Assembly (NCBI RefSeq): GCF_015694725.1 | Contig: NZ_JADQDQ010000003.1 | Coordinates: forward strand, 310,001-374,000 | Direction of reading: 5' to 3' | DNA length: 64,000 nt | DNA from: Hymenobacter jeongseonensis | GTDB lineage: Bacteria; Bacteroidota; Bacteroidia; Cytophagales; Hymenobacteraceae | In this document: positions 25,905 to 34,806 of the stretch, piece by piece | Layout of the letters: each line of letters starts with the position of its first letter | Position numbering within the stretch: the stretch's first letter is position 1 | Translations under genes and position numbers: made by a program | Notes under the pieces: generated by a model | What the model was told of the DNA's origin: nothing | Database searches by the model: none | What the model saw: only the letters and a program-made list of their open reading frames with translations

Positions 25905-27308
25905 TTATGAGCCAGCCATCTGTTGCCAAATTTCACGGCCGGTCAGAAAAGCCACTTTTTGATGCTGGAGGTAGTCCATCAGGTCGGCGAATTGCCGGGG
26001 GCCGGTCACGGCATTGGCAGGGTCGAAATGGTCGTTGTGCCAAAGCAAGGTTGCTACCCCACCAAACTTTACCACTTCGGCAAACATCGGGCGCAACGCC
26101 GGCAGTATCTCATCCGGCTGCAGCTGCAAGTAGTGGGGGTGGTGCAGCGTTGCATCCATCACGTTAAGGGGAATTTCGAGGAAACGATGCGCGTCGCCGG
26201 TTTCAAAATTGAAGGGGTAGAAAGGGTGGCAATAGGAATGGCGGAACCCAAAATGCTCGGCAAAGCCCAGTGTAGTGTCGTAGCCAATGCCGAAAATCAT
26301 GGCGGCCTCCACCACTTCCGGCGTGAGTCGTGGCTCCCAACTCAGGTAGTGGAAGCGGTTGCCGGCGATGCTGCGCTCCCCCAAGTTCGCCCAATCTGCC
26401 CGAAGCTGCCCGATATCGGTGGCGGTGCCGATGCTGCCGTGCAGGGCCAGTTCGCAGCCCTGGGCGGCCAGGTCCTGCAGGTCATTCTTCAGTTGTGGGG
26501 TCAGCTTATAATCGGCGTTATGAACACCTTGGGGGCTGATGCGGTGACTGGGCAGAATGAAAAAGGTTGAGCGGGCGCCGTAGGCGGCCGTGGCAGTGGC
26601 CACGTCGGTCAGGTTGTCCCAAGCGTCAGGTTGGGTGAGATGGCGCCACATTTGCAGGCCGAATTCAACGTATTGTCCTCGTTGCAAGGCGGCTTTGGCT
26701 GGGGCTTTCCAAGCGCTCCGCAGCGTATCGACATCGTGGGTGATGAAGGCCGCAAATGGCGCGCCCGTCTGCCAACTTCTAGGCCGCAATACCTGGCCGG
26801 TGACATGCTCCACGGCAGTTTTCAGCACATCAAAGTAATAGTTGACCACGGGCAGCGCCACAAAGCCGTACTGCTTGTGCACGCTGGCGGCGTAGGGAAA
26901 ACGACCGTGCTGGTCTCGGACATCGGAAAAATACTCCTGCCAGCCACTGAGCAGGTAAAACGCCGCCGAAATAATGTCAACGCCGATGGTGGCCTGCGCA
27001 ATTCCCTTCTCCAGAAGCGCCGCGCCCGGTTGGGAGTCAAAGAAAAAAGGAACCTGTTGGCCGGCCCATTCGCGAAAAGCAGGCGCGGGCGGGTAGGGCG
27101 TTTGCTGCTGGAAAAAGTCGGCCGTTCCCTCCGCAATGGTGATAGCAGGGGCCATCGCAGGCTGGGCCGCAGCATAGCCGATGGCCACGTGCGGTACCGC
27201 TTCGTATGCCAGCCAGAAATGCCGCAGCACATATGCCAGCCGCATTTCCTGGGAAACGGGCACGGCCGCCAGCGGCGGCAGGACAGCAGAATGGGCATCG
27301 GTGGGCAT
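25905..27308 (-). CDS. Polysaccharide deacetylase-like protein
   Basis: The protein has about 467 residues. A long N-terminal region (1-200) of the type found in Bacteroidota polysaccharide deacetylase homologues precedes a NodB-like core with AFITHDVDTLRSAW (metal-binding Asp), STFFILPSHRISPQG, ELALHGSIG and a C-terminal LLWHNDHFDPAN. These carry the His/Asp residues used for metal and catalysis. It probably removes acetyl groups from a surface glycan or edits an intermediate. ATG at 27308 leaves a small gap to the upstream gene; 27371 would overlap it. Confidence 0.72.
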   Translation of the reverse strand: MPTDAHSAVLPPLAAVPVSQEMRLAYVLRHFWLAYEAVPHVAIGYAAAQPAMAPAITIAEGTADFFQQQTPYPPAPAFREWAGQQVPFFFDSQPGAALLEKGIAQATIGVDIISAAFYLLSGWQEYFSDVRDQHGRFPYAASVHKQYGFVALPVVNYYFDVLKTAVEHVTGQVLRPRSWQTGAPFAAFITHDVDTLRSAWKAPAKAALQRGQYVEFGLQMWRHLTQPDAWDNLTDVATATAAYGARSTFFILPSHRISPQGVHNADYKLTPQLKNDLQDLAAQGCELALHGSIGTATDIGQLRADWANLGERSIAGNRFHYLSWEPRLTPEVVEAAMIFGIGYDTTLGFAEHFGFRHSYCHPFYPFNFETGDAHRFLEIPLNVMDATLHHPHYLQLQPDEILPALRPMFAEVVKFGGVATLLWHNDHFDPANAVTGPRQFADLMDYLQHQKVAFLTGREIWQQMAGS

Positions 27309-27340
27309 TGGGGTAAAAGTACGGCGGCGCTTGCCCGCAC

Positions 27341-28648
27341 TCACGGCTGCTGGTGTGGGCTTTCGAGCCACTCGTTGAGCAACGCCACGGTGCGGGGTTG
27401 GCTGCGGCCTTCGTCGGGCGTGCCGAGCGTGGCGTTGTAGTAGGCGGCGCGGCGGTACAAGTCGGCCGGCTTGTGGCGAGCGTAGGCGCGCAGTTTCTCC
27501 GCGAGTTCGCTGGGATTATCGGCTCGTTCTACTAGGCCTTTGGCTACATACCCGTAGTAGTCGTCGGTTAGTGGATTGGTGCCAAAGCGGAAATACACGC
27601 TGGCTACGTTCAGCAGCGTGGCTTCGAGGTGCGTAGAAGTGTCGGCGGCAACCAGCGCATCCTGGCGCAGCAGGAAATCGAACACGTTTTCTATCCGCGC
27701 GCTCGACCATTCCAACGTGGGAAGAAGCTGCCGCAGGGGCTCAAAGTTGCGCCCGTCGCTGGGGTGGGGGCGCAACGTAAACGTGAGTTCGGGCAACTTC
27801 GCCACCAAGTACACCAACGCGGCCGTCAGGGCCGGCAGGGGGTCGTGAATGTTGCAAGCAATACCCACGCGGCGCACGGCCGGGGCAGTGTTGCGGCGGG
27901 CCAGGTAGGCATCGGCTTTGGGCATTCCCACCAACTCGACGCGGCCTTGAACGGGGCCGCACAAGCGGTATTTGTCCAGCGCATCCTGGCCTTCCAGCAG
28001 GCTCAGGTCGAAGCCCAGAGGCGGGAAGTTGGCGCTGACGCTGGCGTGCTGCACGTAGGCCGTCGGGATGCCTTCGGCGCGGCAGGCCAAGAGCAGCGAG
28101 CGGGTGTCGTCGTTGTGGTCGTTGGAAAACACCACGGCGCGTGGCCGGTGGCGGCGCAAGGCCCGCCGGTACACCTCGTAGTAGCCAATGGCGTAAAAAA
28201 TAAAGTCGAAAAACCGCCAGGCCCGGCCGCCTTCTGTTTGGGCCAGAGCGAAGAAGGCGTAGGGGAATTGCCAGTAATACAGCAGCTTGCGCCGCAGCGA
28301 CAGCCGGTTGACTGTGGCATTGTACCGCCCGATATTCTTCGCCTGCCCGGCAACCAGCACCGCATCCGGCCGGGCTTTCTGGATGAATTCCAGGGCGTCA
28401 TAATTGTTGGCACTCACCACGTAGAGCCACACTGCCCCGTGCAAGTTGTTGGGGTTGTGCACGGGCCGGAACACATTGCCCACCAGCCGCAACCCCGCGT
28501 AGCCCAGCACCCGCGCCAACCGTTTCAGCGGGTTGGCGGGCGAAATGCTGGCTAGTGCGGCCGGCGGAAGTGCCGCAAACACCGCGGTGAAGCGCAACTG
28601 TAGAATGTCGCGCAACCGGGAAATCAGTGGTAACGTGCGAGGCGGCAT
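27341..28648 (-). CDS. GT-B-like glycan transferase (capsule/CDP-glycerol transferase type)
   Basis: The 435 residues are predicted to form a two-domain GT-B-like fold. A 'YVQHASVSANFPPLGFD' block resembles the conserved QHG region of CDP-glycerol/capsule polysaccharide transferases, and the C-terminal HPSDGRNFEPL with ADTSTHLEATLLNVASVYF matches their donor-binding half. The exact activity is unknown. It might transfer Pse or another residue, or it might supply the missing PseG hydrolase step. Its ATG overlaps the pseI stop (TAATG), so the two are coupled. Confidence 0.55.
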   Translation of the reverse strand: MPPRTLPLISRLRDILQLRFTAVFAALPPAALASISPANPLKRLARVLGYAGLRLVGNVFRPVHNPNNLHGAVWLYVVSANNYDALEFIQKARPDAVLVAGQAKNIGRYNATVNRLSLRRKLLYYWQFPYAFFALAQTEGGRAWRFFDFIFYAIGYYEVYRRALRRHRPRAVVFSNDHNDDTRSLLLACRAEGIPTAYVQHASVSANFPPLGFDLSLLEGQDALDKYRLCGPVQGRVELVGMPKADAYLARRNTAPAVRRVGIACNIHDPLPALTAALVYLVAKLPELTFTLRPHPSDGRNFEPLRQLLPTLEWSSARIENVFDFLLRQDALVAADTSTHLEATLLNVASVYFRFGTNPLTDDYYGYVAKGLVERADNPSELAEKLRAYARHKPADLYRRAAYYNATLGTPDEGRSQPRTVALLNEWLESPHQQP

Positions 28649-29691
28649 TAGAGCGCCTCCCAGGTGAGGGGCGTGCCGGGTTTCAGGTCTTGCGTGGCTT
28701 TGCGGCCCAGCACCATGTCCCAATGCCGGGGCCATAGCCCATCGCCGGGGCGAATGATTTTCAGGTTGTCTGCCGTGAAGGCTTCACCCTGCGCAATGGG
28801 CTTGGCCACGTAAATGCTGCGTTTGTATAGACGGCTTTTCTCCTCACCAGTCTGAATGCATAACTGCACCGTGCCCAAGGCCTGGTGGGCGCGTTCGGTT
28901 TCCTCCACTAGGGCTCTCAGTTCGTGCGGCTCCAGCGAAAAGGCCGAATCCACGCCGCCCTCGGCCCGGCTCAGCGTGAAGTGCTTCTCAATAACGCAGG
29001 CGCCCAGCGCCACGGCGGCCACGCTGGCGCCCACGCCCATGGTGTGGTCGCTCAGGCCGATGGGGCAGCCGAAGGTTTCGGCCAGGACCGGAATGGTGCG
29101 CAGATTGGTATTCGCGGGCGAAGCGGGGTAGGTGCTGGTGCATTTTAGCAGCACCAGTTCGCGGCACCCGGCTGCGCGCAACACCCGCACGGCGTCGTCG
29201 ATTTCGGCCAGGGTGGCGGCGCCGGTGCTCACAATAACGGGCTTGCCAGTGGCGGCTACCTTGCGCAGCAGCGGCCAATGGGCGTTTTCAAAGGAAGCAA
29301 TTTTGTAGGCCGGCACGTCCAATTCTTCCAGAAAATCGACGGCCGTTTCATCAAACGGGGAGCTGAAAGCCAGCATCCCGTGTTGCCGGGCCCGGGCAAA
29401 TAGCTCGGCATGCCAGGCCCAGGGCGTGTGGGCTTCTTCGTACAGTTTGTATAAATTCTTGCCTTCCCAGAGCGACTGGCCTTCTTCGTCGATGGCAAAG
29501 CCGGTATCCATGGTGATGGTGTCGGCCGTGTAGGTCTGCAGCTTCAGGGCATCGACGCCGGCCGCGGCGGCGGCATCAACCAGCGCCAGAGCGCGGTCGA
29601 GGCTCTGGTTGTGGTTGCCCGACATTTCGGCGATGATAAACGGCTTGTGCGCGGGGCCAACCGGACGGCCACCAATGGTAATTTCGGTCAT
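28648..29691 (-). CDS. pseI: Pseudaminic acid synthase
   Basis: Condenses a 6-deoxy-2,4-diacetamido sugar with phosphoenolpyruvate to give pseudaminic acid. The 347 residues split into a NeuB-type TIM barrel (PFIIAEMSGNHNQSLDRALAL, LKLQTYTADTITMD, AYKIASFENAHWPLL, STGAATLAEI, KCTSTYPA, GLSDHTMG, EKHFTLSRAEGGVDSAFSLEP) and a C-terminal SAF domain (RRSIYVAKPI-like, KRSIYVAKPIAQGEAFTADNL). The start ATG 29691 follows a -7 element by 26 bases. Confidence 0.92.
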   Translation of the reverse strand: MTEITIGGRPVGPAHKPFIIAEMSGNHNQSLDRALALVDAAAAAGVDALKLQTYTADTITMDTGFAIDEEGQSLWEGKNLYKLYEEAHTPWAWHAELFARARQHGMLAFSSPFDETAVDFLEELDVPAYKIASFENAHWPLLRKVAATGKPVIVSTGAATLAEIDDAVRVLRAAGCRELVLLKCTSTYPASPANTNLRTIPVLAETFGCPIGLSDHTMGVGASVAAVALGACVIEKHFTLSRAEGGVDSAFSLEPHELRALVEETERAHQALGTVQLCIQTGEEKSRLYKRSIYVAKPIAQGEAFTADNLKIIRPGDGLWPRHWDMVLGRKATQDLKPGTPLTWEAL

Positions 29692-29716
29692 GTTAGGGCT
29701 GGGCAATATCAATTGG

Positions 29717-29724
29717 CAAAGGTA
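29717..29724 (-). promoter_or_regulatory. Internal -7 promoter element before pseI (TACCTTTG)
   Basis: On the minus strand this reads TACCTTTG, 26 bases upstream of the pseI ATG and 50 bases past the upstream HAD gene. It suggests that pseI and its downstream genes can be transcribed on their own. Confidence 0.45.
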
Positions 29725-29773
29725 GTCGGGCCGTCGCGCGTTGTGGTGCAACCGGTGAAATGGCCATACCCGT

Positions 29774-30451
29774 CTACGAGGCCAGCAATTCCGCTACCAT
29801 CTCCTCCGTCAGCTCGTCTAGCGTGTGAATGCGTCGGTGCGCTTCGTGCGCAGCATCGGCTTCCAGATGCGCATAATTGCCCCGCAGAATGCGCACGGTG
29901 CGAAACCCTAGCGGCTTAATACCCACAAAATCCTTGCGCGGGTTGTCGCCTACGTAGATAACCTGCGTGGGCAACACGCCTTCGCGCCGACAAATCAACT
30001 CAAAAACGTGCGGGTTGGGTTTGGCCCGGTGGCGGCCGTAGCGGTTGGTGAGGTAGGCGTGCCGGACGTGGGTGGGCACGCTCATCGCAGCCACTTTGCG
30101 GGCCTGTACCTCTTTGTGCCCGTCGGTAACGAGGTAGAGCGGCCAGGCGCCAAATCGTTTCAGGCAGCGCTCGGCGTCTGGGTAGAGTGCCAGCGTGGGC
30201 AAGTGCTGCCGGTAGGTGCGCAGGCAGGCCGCCACCAGAGTTTTGCTCCAGCGGCCATGTTGGCGCAGCACATCGTCGAATACTTGGCCGCGGCCGTGCG
30301 CTGCTTCTTCGGCCACCATGCCGGCGGCCAGCATTTCGGGTGGCTGGCGCAGGAGCGGGCTCAGATAGGCAGCCACGGCCCGAAACCCGCTGTGCACGTA
30401 GCTCAGTTCAGGATAGAGCGTATCGTCAAGGTCGAAAACTAGGACGGGCAT
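29774..30451 (-). CDS. HAD superfamily phosphatase
   Basis: The 225 residues have motif I VFDLDDTLYPE (nucleophile Asp7 and acid Asp9), motif II YLVTDGHKE, Lys in RAKPNPHVFELIC, and motif IV VIYVGDNPRKDF. Such enzymes dephosphorylate small sugars. It is placed between an epimerase/ATP-grasp gene and pseI. It could act on a phosphorylated sugar intermediate of the locus, which is an inference from position only. ATG at 30451 starts right at the catalytic strand. Confidence 0.8.
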   Translation of the reverse strand: MPVLVFDLDDTLYPELSYVHSGFRAVAAYLSPLLRQPPEMLAAGMVAEEAAHGRGQVFDDVLRQHGRWSKTLVAACLRTYRQHLPTLALYPDAERCLKRFGAWPLYLVTDGHKEVQARKVAAMSVPTHVRHAYLTNRYGRHRAKPNPHVFELICRREGVLPTQVIYVGDNPRKDFVGIKPLGFRTVRILRGNYAHLEADAAHEAHRRIHTLDELTEEMVAELLAS

Positions 30452-30476
30452 GGCCTTAAGGCAATGTATAGAACGT

Positions 30477-32447
30477 TCAGGCGGTTTGGGCCACTGGCAC
30501 AACCACATCGGTGGCCGCCCGAACCTGACGTAACGGTGTGCGGGCTGGGTGAAAAGGAAATTGGGCTAAATCAGCGCCCGCGGCTTCCTGCAGAAACCAG
30601 AAAAAGGAATCGACGCCTGCGGCAATGCCCAGCGTGGAAGCCCCGCCAAAGCGGCAGTTGCACTCGATGAGTTGCAGGTTGCCGTCGTCGGTGAGCAGGG
30701 CCTGCAGCACCAGTGGGCCATACAGCCCCAGCTTTTCGACGATGGGAGTGAGGCGAGCCACCAATTCCGGGTCCGGGAGCGTGGTCGTGACCTGCGACTC
30801 GCCGCGCACCACCACGTCGCGGGTGCGCGGCACGAGGCCGTGGACATGGCCATTGCGCCCCACGTAAGCATCAACGCTGATTTCCTGGCCTTTAATAAAG
30901 GGCTGAAAGATAGGTTCCTTCAGGTTTTGGGCGTGGGCCAGCGCGGCCGCTTCGGCCAGGTTGAGGCCTAGGCTTAAGGAGCCCGCGCCGTGCCGCTCCT
31001 TCACAACAAAGCTGTTAGTCGCCGCTCCCGCCCGGTTATCGAACACATAATGTGCATCGAGGGATAGGGTGGTGGGTATAACGGGCAAATCGTTTTTCTG
31101 TCCAAAAGCCGCGAATTCCAGCTTGTCCAGGCAGCGCTGTACCGCTTCAGGCGCACTCACCAGCACCACAATGCCGGCCTCGGCCAGCGCGGTGCGGTGG
31201 CGGCTCCAGAAAGCCAGCTCGCCGTCACGCGTCGGGATGATGTGCCCGATTCCCTGCGCTTGGCAGTGGCTAATGATGGCAGGCAGGTGCTCGTCGGCCG
31301 TGGGCGGCATCAGCCAGAAATCATCGGCAAAATGCTGGGCCAGGCAGGCATGGTTCATGTCGCCGGCCACCACTTTTATGTCGGGATGCAGGCGCTTGGC
31401 AGCTGCGCGCACGGCCTGCACCAGGGGCACCTTGGCCGCCGCGCTGCTGATAAGTACGTGCCCGGGCGCTTTGGCCACCGGGGCATTGGCCGCGCGGCTT
31501 TGCTCGAAGGCAATGATTTCGGGAATGGCGGCTTCCAACGACGTGGGCGGGAGCCAGTCGATGTGACTCGACCACAACGACATGTCGGCCTGCGAGGCTT
31601 CGAAAGGGATGTCGGAAGCCACGTAGTTAGCCCGCAGGTTGGGGAAATGATGCCGCAGCACGTCCACCACATCGGCCACGCGGCGCGCCCGCCCGGTGCC
31701 GAAGTTGATGATGCCAGTGACGGTTTCGGCTGCCGCCAAGCGCAGCAAGCCCTCGGCCGTATCGGCAGCGTAGATGTAGTCGAAAAACGACTCGGCCCCA
31801 TACACCGTGATTTCTTCGCCCGCCAGCAGCATGCGCACCCAGCGCGAGGTGATGTCGCGCCCGTTGCGACCGTAGCCGCGGTAAATGCGCGGGCACACGG
31901 TACTGAACTGCTGGGCGCGGAATGTTTGGAGGAAGCGTAGTTCGATTTCGTGGGCTAGCTTGGCCATACCCGTGAGGTTGCGGGGCAAAATGGCATCTTC
32001 TTCACGCAGGCTGCGGGGCTGGGCCGGCACCTCGGCGAAGTTGTATAGCGCCGGGTCGTAGATGAGGTAGCTGGAGGCAAACACCACGCGCCGGAGCGAG
32101 GGCACGTCTTTCTGCACCGTCATCAGGTGGTGGCTCAGGCGGACGTTGTGCTGAAAATTCTCCTCCCAAAACCCGTACGTTTCGGTGGACCGCTCGAAGG
32201 TGGCGGCGAGGTGAATGAACAGGTCGGGCGCAAAAACGCTGATTTCCTGCTCGGTGAGGAAATTGAGGTCGCCCTGACGGTACTGGAAGCGGGCCGGGAA
32301 ATCAGCCGGCCGGGGCTTGAGGTCGCCTACCAAGACTTGAACATCGGCGGGCAGCGCGGCCAGGCGGCGCACCATTTCCTGGCCAATGACACCGGCACCG
32401 CCGCTGATGAAAATTCGTTTAAACGGCAGAACCAAAGGCTGTGGCAT
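30477..32447 (-). CDS. NAD-dependent epimerase fused to an ATP-grasp domain
   Basis: This 656-residue protein has two catalytic modules. Residues 10-315 form an extended SDR/epimerase: GGAGVIG (16-22), FIHLAATFERSTET, VVFASSYLIYD (Ser125/126), then TGMAK at 159-163. In most relatives that spot is YxxxK; here Thr replaces Tyr, while Lys163 is kept. Residues 329-650 form an ATP-grasp: pre-grasp GHVLISSAAAKVPLVQAV, VVKERHGAGSLSLG (Lys483 region), QPFIKGQEISVDAYV, and metal-binding IECNCRFGGAS (Glu595, Asn597), as in carbamoyl-phosphate-synthase-type ligases. The start overlaps the upstream acetyltransferase gene by 29 bases. Confidence 0.8.
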   Translation of the reverse strand: MPQPLVLPFKRIFISGGAGVIGQEMVRRLAALPADVQVLVGDLKPRPADFPARFQYRQGDLNFLTEQEISVFAPDLFIHLAATFERSTETYGFWEENFQHNVRLSHHLMTVQKDVPSLRRVVFASSYLIYDPALYNFAEVPAQPRSLREEDAILPRNLTGMAKLAHEIELRFLQTFRAQQFSTVCPRIYRGYGRNGRDITSRWVRMLLAGEEITVYGAESFFDYIYAADTAEGLLRLAAAETVTGIINFGTGRARRVADVVDVLRHHFPNLRANYVASDIPFEASQADMSLWSSHIDWLPPTSLEAAIPEIIAFEQSRAANAPVAKAPGHVLISSAAAKVPLVQAVRAAAKRLHPDIKVVAGDMNHACLAQHFADDFWLMPPTADEHLPAIISHCQAQGIGHIIPTRDGELAFWSRHRTALAEAGIVVLVSAPEAVQRCLDKLEFAAFGQKNDLPVIPTTLSLDAHYVFDNRAGAATNSFVVKERHGAGSLSLGLNLAEAAALAHAQNLKEPIFQPFIKGQEISVDAYVGRNGHVHGLVPRTRDVVVRGESQVTTTLPDPELVARLTPIVEKLGLYGPLVLQALLTDDGNLQLIECNCRFGGASTLGIAAGVDSFFWFLQEAAGADLAQFPFHPARTPLRQVRAATDVVVPVAQTA

Positions 32448-33012
32448 AGTCGGCGGCCAGCTGGCCGTGCATCAGTGAGTCGGCAAAGGTATCCGGAGCC
32501 AGGCGCACGTGCTGCCGCAACCGACCTTCCAGCCGAAAACCGGCTTCCTCCAGAATGGCCACGTGGGCCGGCCGGATGTCATAGGTTTCGGTGAATAAGC
32601 GGTTGAAGTTCAGCTGTTCGAAGGCCGCCTGACCCAACAGCCGCAGGTGCGCCAGAAAATCGGTGCGGTAAGTTTCCGGCTCGGCCGCCCGCGCCGGGTC
32701 CACCAGGAAAGAAACTTCGGCGCGGCTATCGGGCCACGAAATATGGACCAGCCCGCCGTAGGCCACGAGGTTGTTGTGGTGCAGGAGCGAGAACAAGAGC
32801 TGGCCCGGCTGCTCTTGGTCAAACAAAGGCAGCACCACGCGCTGGAAGTACGCTTCCTGTTGCGCAGCCGTCAGCGGCGCGGCCTGGCGCAATACTTCAA
32901 GCTGGGCGTTGCGCCAAGCTCGAATGGGCTCCCGGTCTTCGTAGCGGATGGGTATCAGCCGGTAGTTTTCCCAGCGGAATTCGGCTTGCGTGAGAGAACG
33001 ATAAGTAGTCAA
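32419..33012 (-). CDS. GNAT acetyltransferase, PseH-like
   Basis: This 197-residue protein is a GNAT enzyme: YRLIPIRYEDREPIRAWRN at the start, LFSLLHHNNLVAYGGLVHISW in the centre, and ILEEAGFRLEGRLRQHV near the end. The 'R.WRN' opening matches PseH, which acetylates the C4 amine of the PseC product in Pse synthesis. The position in a Pse locus supports this. It lies between a degraded palindromic repeat and the fusion gene. Confidence 0.65.
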   Translation of the reverse strand: MTTYRSLTQAEFRWENYRLIPIRYEDREPIRAWRNAQLEVLRQAAPLTAAQQEAYFQRVVLPLFDQEQPGQLLFSLLHHNNLVAYGGLVHISWPDSRAEVSFLVDPARAAEPETYRTDFLAHLRLLGQAAFEQLNFNRLFTETYDIRPAHVAILEEAGFRLEGRLRQHVRLAPDTFADSLMHGQLAADYATAFGSAV

Positions 33013-33031
33013 GGCAAGAATTTAAAAGACG

Positions 33032-33113
33032 GTCATGCCGAGCGTATGGAAGTATCGCGCAGGCAGTCATAACTACTACCACAAGCGAAATGCTTCGCTG
33101 TGCTCTGCATGTC
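33032..33113. repeat. Palindromic intergenic repeat, copy 3 (degraded)
   Basis: Arms 33032-33060 and 33085-33113 share the GTCATGC end and the GCGAAATGCTTCGC core of the family, with many mismatches. It lies in the gap between the TylF-like methyltransferase (ends 33127) and the GNAT gene. Confidence 0.6.
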
Positions 33114-33126
33114 TGTTCTGAATTAA

Positions 33127-33879
33127 CTACACCACTAAATAAGAAATGAGCGGGTTGAGCGGGCTGCGGCGCAAGGCGTAGTTGGCCACGCCAAATACCT
33201 CATCAAACGCCAAGGTTTCGCCGGGGAACTCCGGACAGTTCAACTCATCGAAAGCCACAACGGCGCCTTTGGTGAGGCGGGGCCGGATGGCTTCGAGGCA
33301 GGCTTTGGTTGGAGCGTAGATGTCGAAATCAAAATACGCGAAGGCGATAACCGTTTCGGGGTGGTCGCGCAGGTAACGGGGCACGGTTTCGGAGGCATCG
33401 CCGGCCACTAGCTCGAACTTGCGCTTGTGCGGAATGGGGCTGTCGGCTTCGTGCAGGGCCAAGATTTGGGTGAGGTACTCCTGGTATTCGGGCGTCACAC
33501 CGTAGTCGCCTTCTTTCACCTGGGTGCCGTCCTTCGGGTCCACCGAGGGGAAACCGCCAAACGTATCGAAACCAATTATTTTGCGGTTGTAGTTGAACGG
33601 CTCGTAGATGCCGCGCAATGCGTGCATCAGGGCCAGATTTTGGCCCCAGCGCACGCCAAACTCCATGGCCACGCCGTGCACCGGGATAATTTGCTGGTAT
33701 AGCTCGGTGAAGAACAGCAGGCGCGAAAACGTCTGGCGGTTTAGGTATAGGCCCAGGTTATTAAGCAGCTCGGTGTTGGGAATGGGCGAGTCGCGCAGGG
33801 TTTGAGCGAAGTTCTCGCGCCGCGCCTGCTCGGGTGCCGGAGCTCCGCTGATGACGGAAATGGGGGAGGTGGGGGACAT
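33127..33879 (-). CDS. TylF/MycF-type sugar O-methyltransferase
   Basis: The 250 residues show the family's SAM site VAMEFGVRWGQNLALM and the marker GFDTFGGFPSVDPKDG, and the metal-binding region AYFDFDIYAPTKACLEAI with VAFDELNCPEFPGE. This family methylates sugar hydroxyls in macrolides and surface glycans. In this locus a methyl group on the Pse-type sugar or on a neighbouring residue is likely. Ten bases separate it from the methyltransferase upstream. Confidence 0.78.
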   Translation of the reverse strand: MSPTSPISVISGAPAPEQARRENFAQTLRDSPIPNTELLNNLGLYLNRQTFSRLLFFTELYQQIIPVHGVAMEFGVRWGQNLALMHALRGIYEPFNYNRKIIGFDTFGGFPSVDPKDGTQVKEGDYGVTPEYQEYLTQILALHEADSPIPHKRKFELVAGDASETVPRYLRDHPETVIAFAYFDFDIYAPTKACLEAIRPRLTKGAVVAFDELNCPEFPGETLAFDEVFGVANYALRRSPLNPLISYLVV

Positions 33880-33888
33880 GAATAAAAA

Positions 33889-34806
33889 TTAAGCCGGCTG
33901 CAAAAATGCAACAATGCTGCGGCCCAGGCCCACACCGGCCAGGGCTTCGTAATAAGTGGCCACGGCCGGCAAGGGCGCGGTGCGCAGTAAAAAACTGTCC
34001 TGCGCGATGCGGGCCCGGTGCGCGGCTTTGCCCACGGCGCGGTTCATTACGTAGTTGCTGTGCGGCGTCAGCAAGTTGAGGTCGATGGGGTGGTCGGCCA
34101 GGAGCCGGGCCACCTGCCAGCCCGTGGCTTCGGCCAGGTTGCGCAAGCCGGTTTGGTTGAAATAGGAGAGGTGGTCGGGCAACACCACCCAGAACGGGCG
34201 GTCAATTTCCCCTGTGCTGAGCACGTGCTGCTGCAGGGTCGAAAAATCGTTGGGCACATCCACCAGCAGCGCCCCGCCGGGCGCCACCAACCGGCGGCAC
34301 AGCCGCAGCAATTCGGCTGGTTCCACCACGTGCTCGAGCACGTTATCCAGCCACAGCACGTCGAATTGCTGTCCTTCTGCCACCAGCCGGTGCAGGCTCT
34401 CAAACAGGTCGCCGGTGCGCAGGTGAGCCAGCAAGTCAGCATGGAAGTGCGTGAGGGCAAAACTGCTAAAATCCAGACCCAACACGTCCCAACCCTGGCG
34501 CTTAAAATAGGCCAGAGCCCAGCCCTCGCCGCAGCCAATGTCCAGAAATTTTCGCGGCGCCGCACTTGATGCTGCGGCTGGTGGCGTTGCCGCTGTGGCT
34601 GGCAGGTTCTCCAGCACCCAGTGGCGCAGGCGTAGCATGCCATCAAAGTGCTCCAGCTCTTCGGGCGAGTAGGCCGCCGTGTAGGTAGTTAGCTCTTCCT
34701 GATAGTAGCGTTGCTCGTAGTACTCCCGTAGAGCTTCTGGAGTAGGTTTTTCCTTGATTTCATAAAAACCGTACTCATTCAGGCGCAAGGAATCGGGCAC
34801 GGTCAT
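33889..34806 (-). CDS. Class I SAM-dependent methyltransferase
   Basis: The 305-residue enzyme has motif I KFLDIGCGEGWALAYFKRQG and LDVLWLDNVLEHVVEP-type motif III, with RLVAPGGALLVDVPNDF after it. The C-terminal third (LADHPIDLNLLTPHSNYVM) is family-specific. The substrate is not evident; a C- or O-methylation of the surface sugar is the natural guess. Its start overlaps the stop of the SpsF-like gene by four bases (ATGA). Confidence 0.72.
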   Translation of the reverse strand: MTVPDSLRLNEYGFYEIKEKPTPEALREYYEQRYYQEELTTYTAAYSPEELEHFDGMLRLRHWVLENLPATAATPPAAASSAAPRKFLDIGCGEGWALAYFKRQGWDVLGLDFSSFALTHFHADLLAHLRTGDLFESLHRLVAEGQQFDVLWLDNVLEHVVEPAELLRLCRRLVAPGGALLVDVPNDFSTLQQHVLSTGEIDRPFWVVLPDHLSYFNQTGLRNLAEATGWQVARLLADHPIDLNLLTPHSNYVMNRAVGKAAHRARIAQDSFLLRTAPLPAVATYYEALAGVGLGRSIVAFLQPA

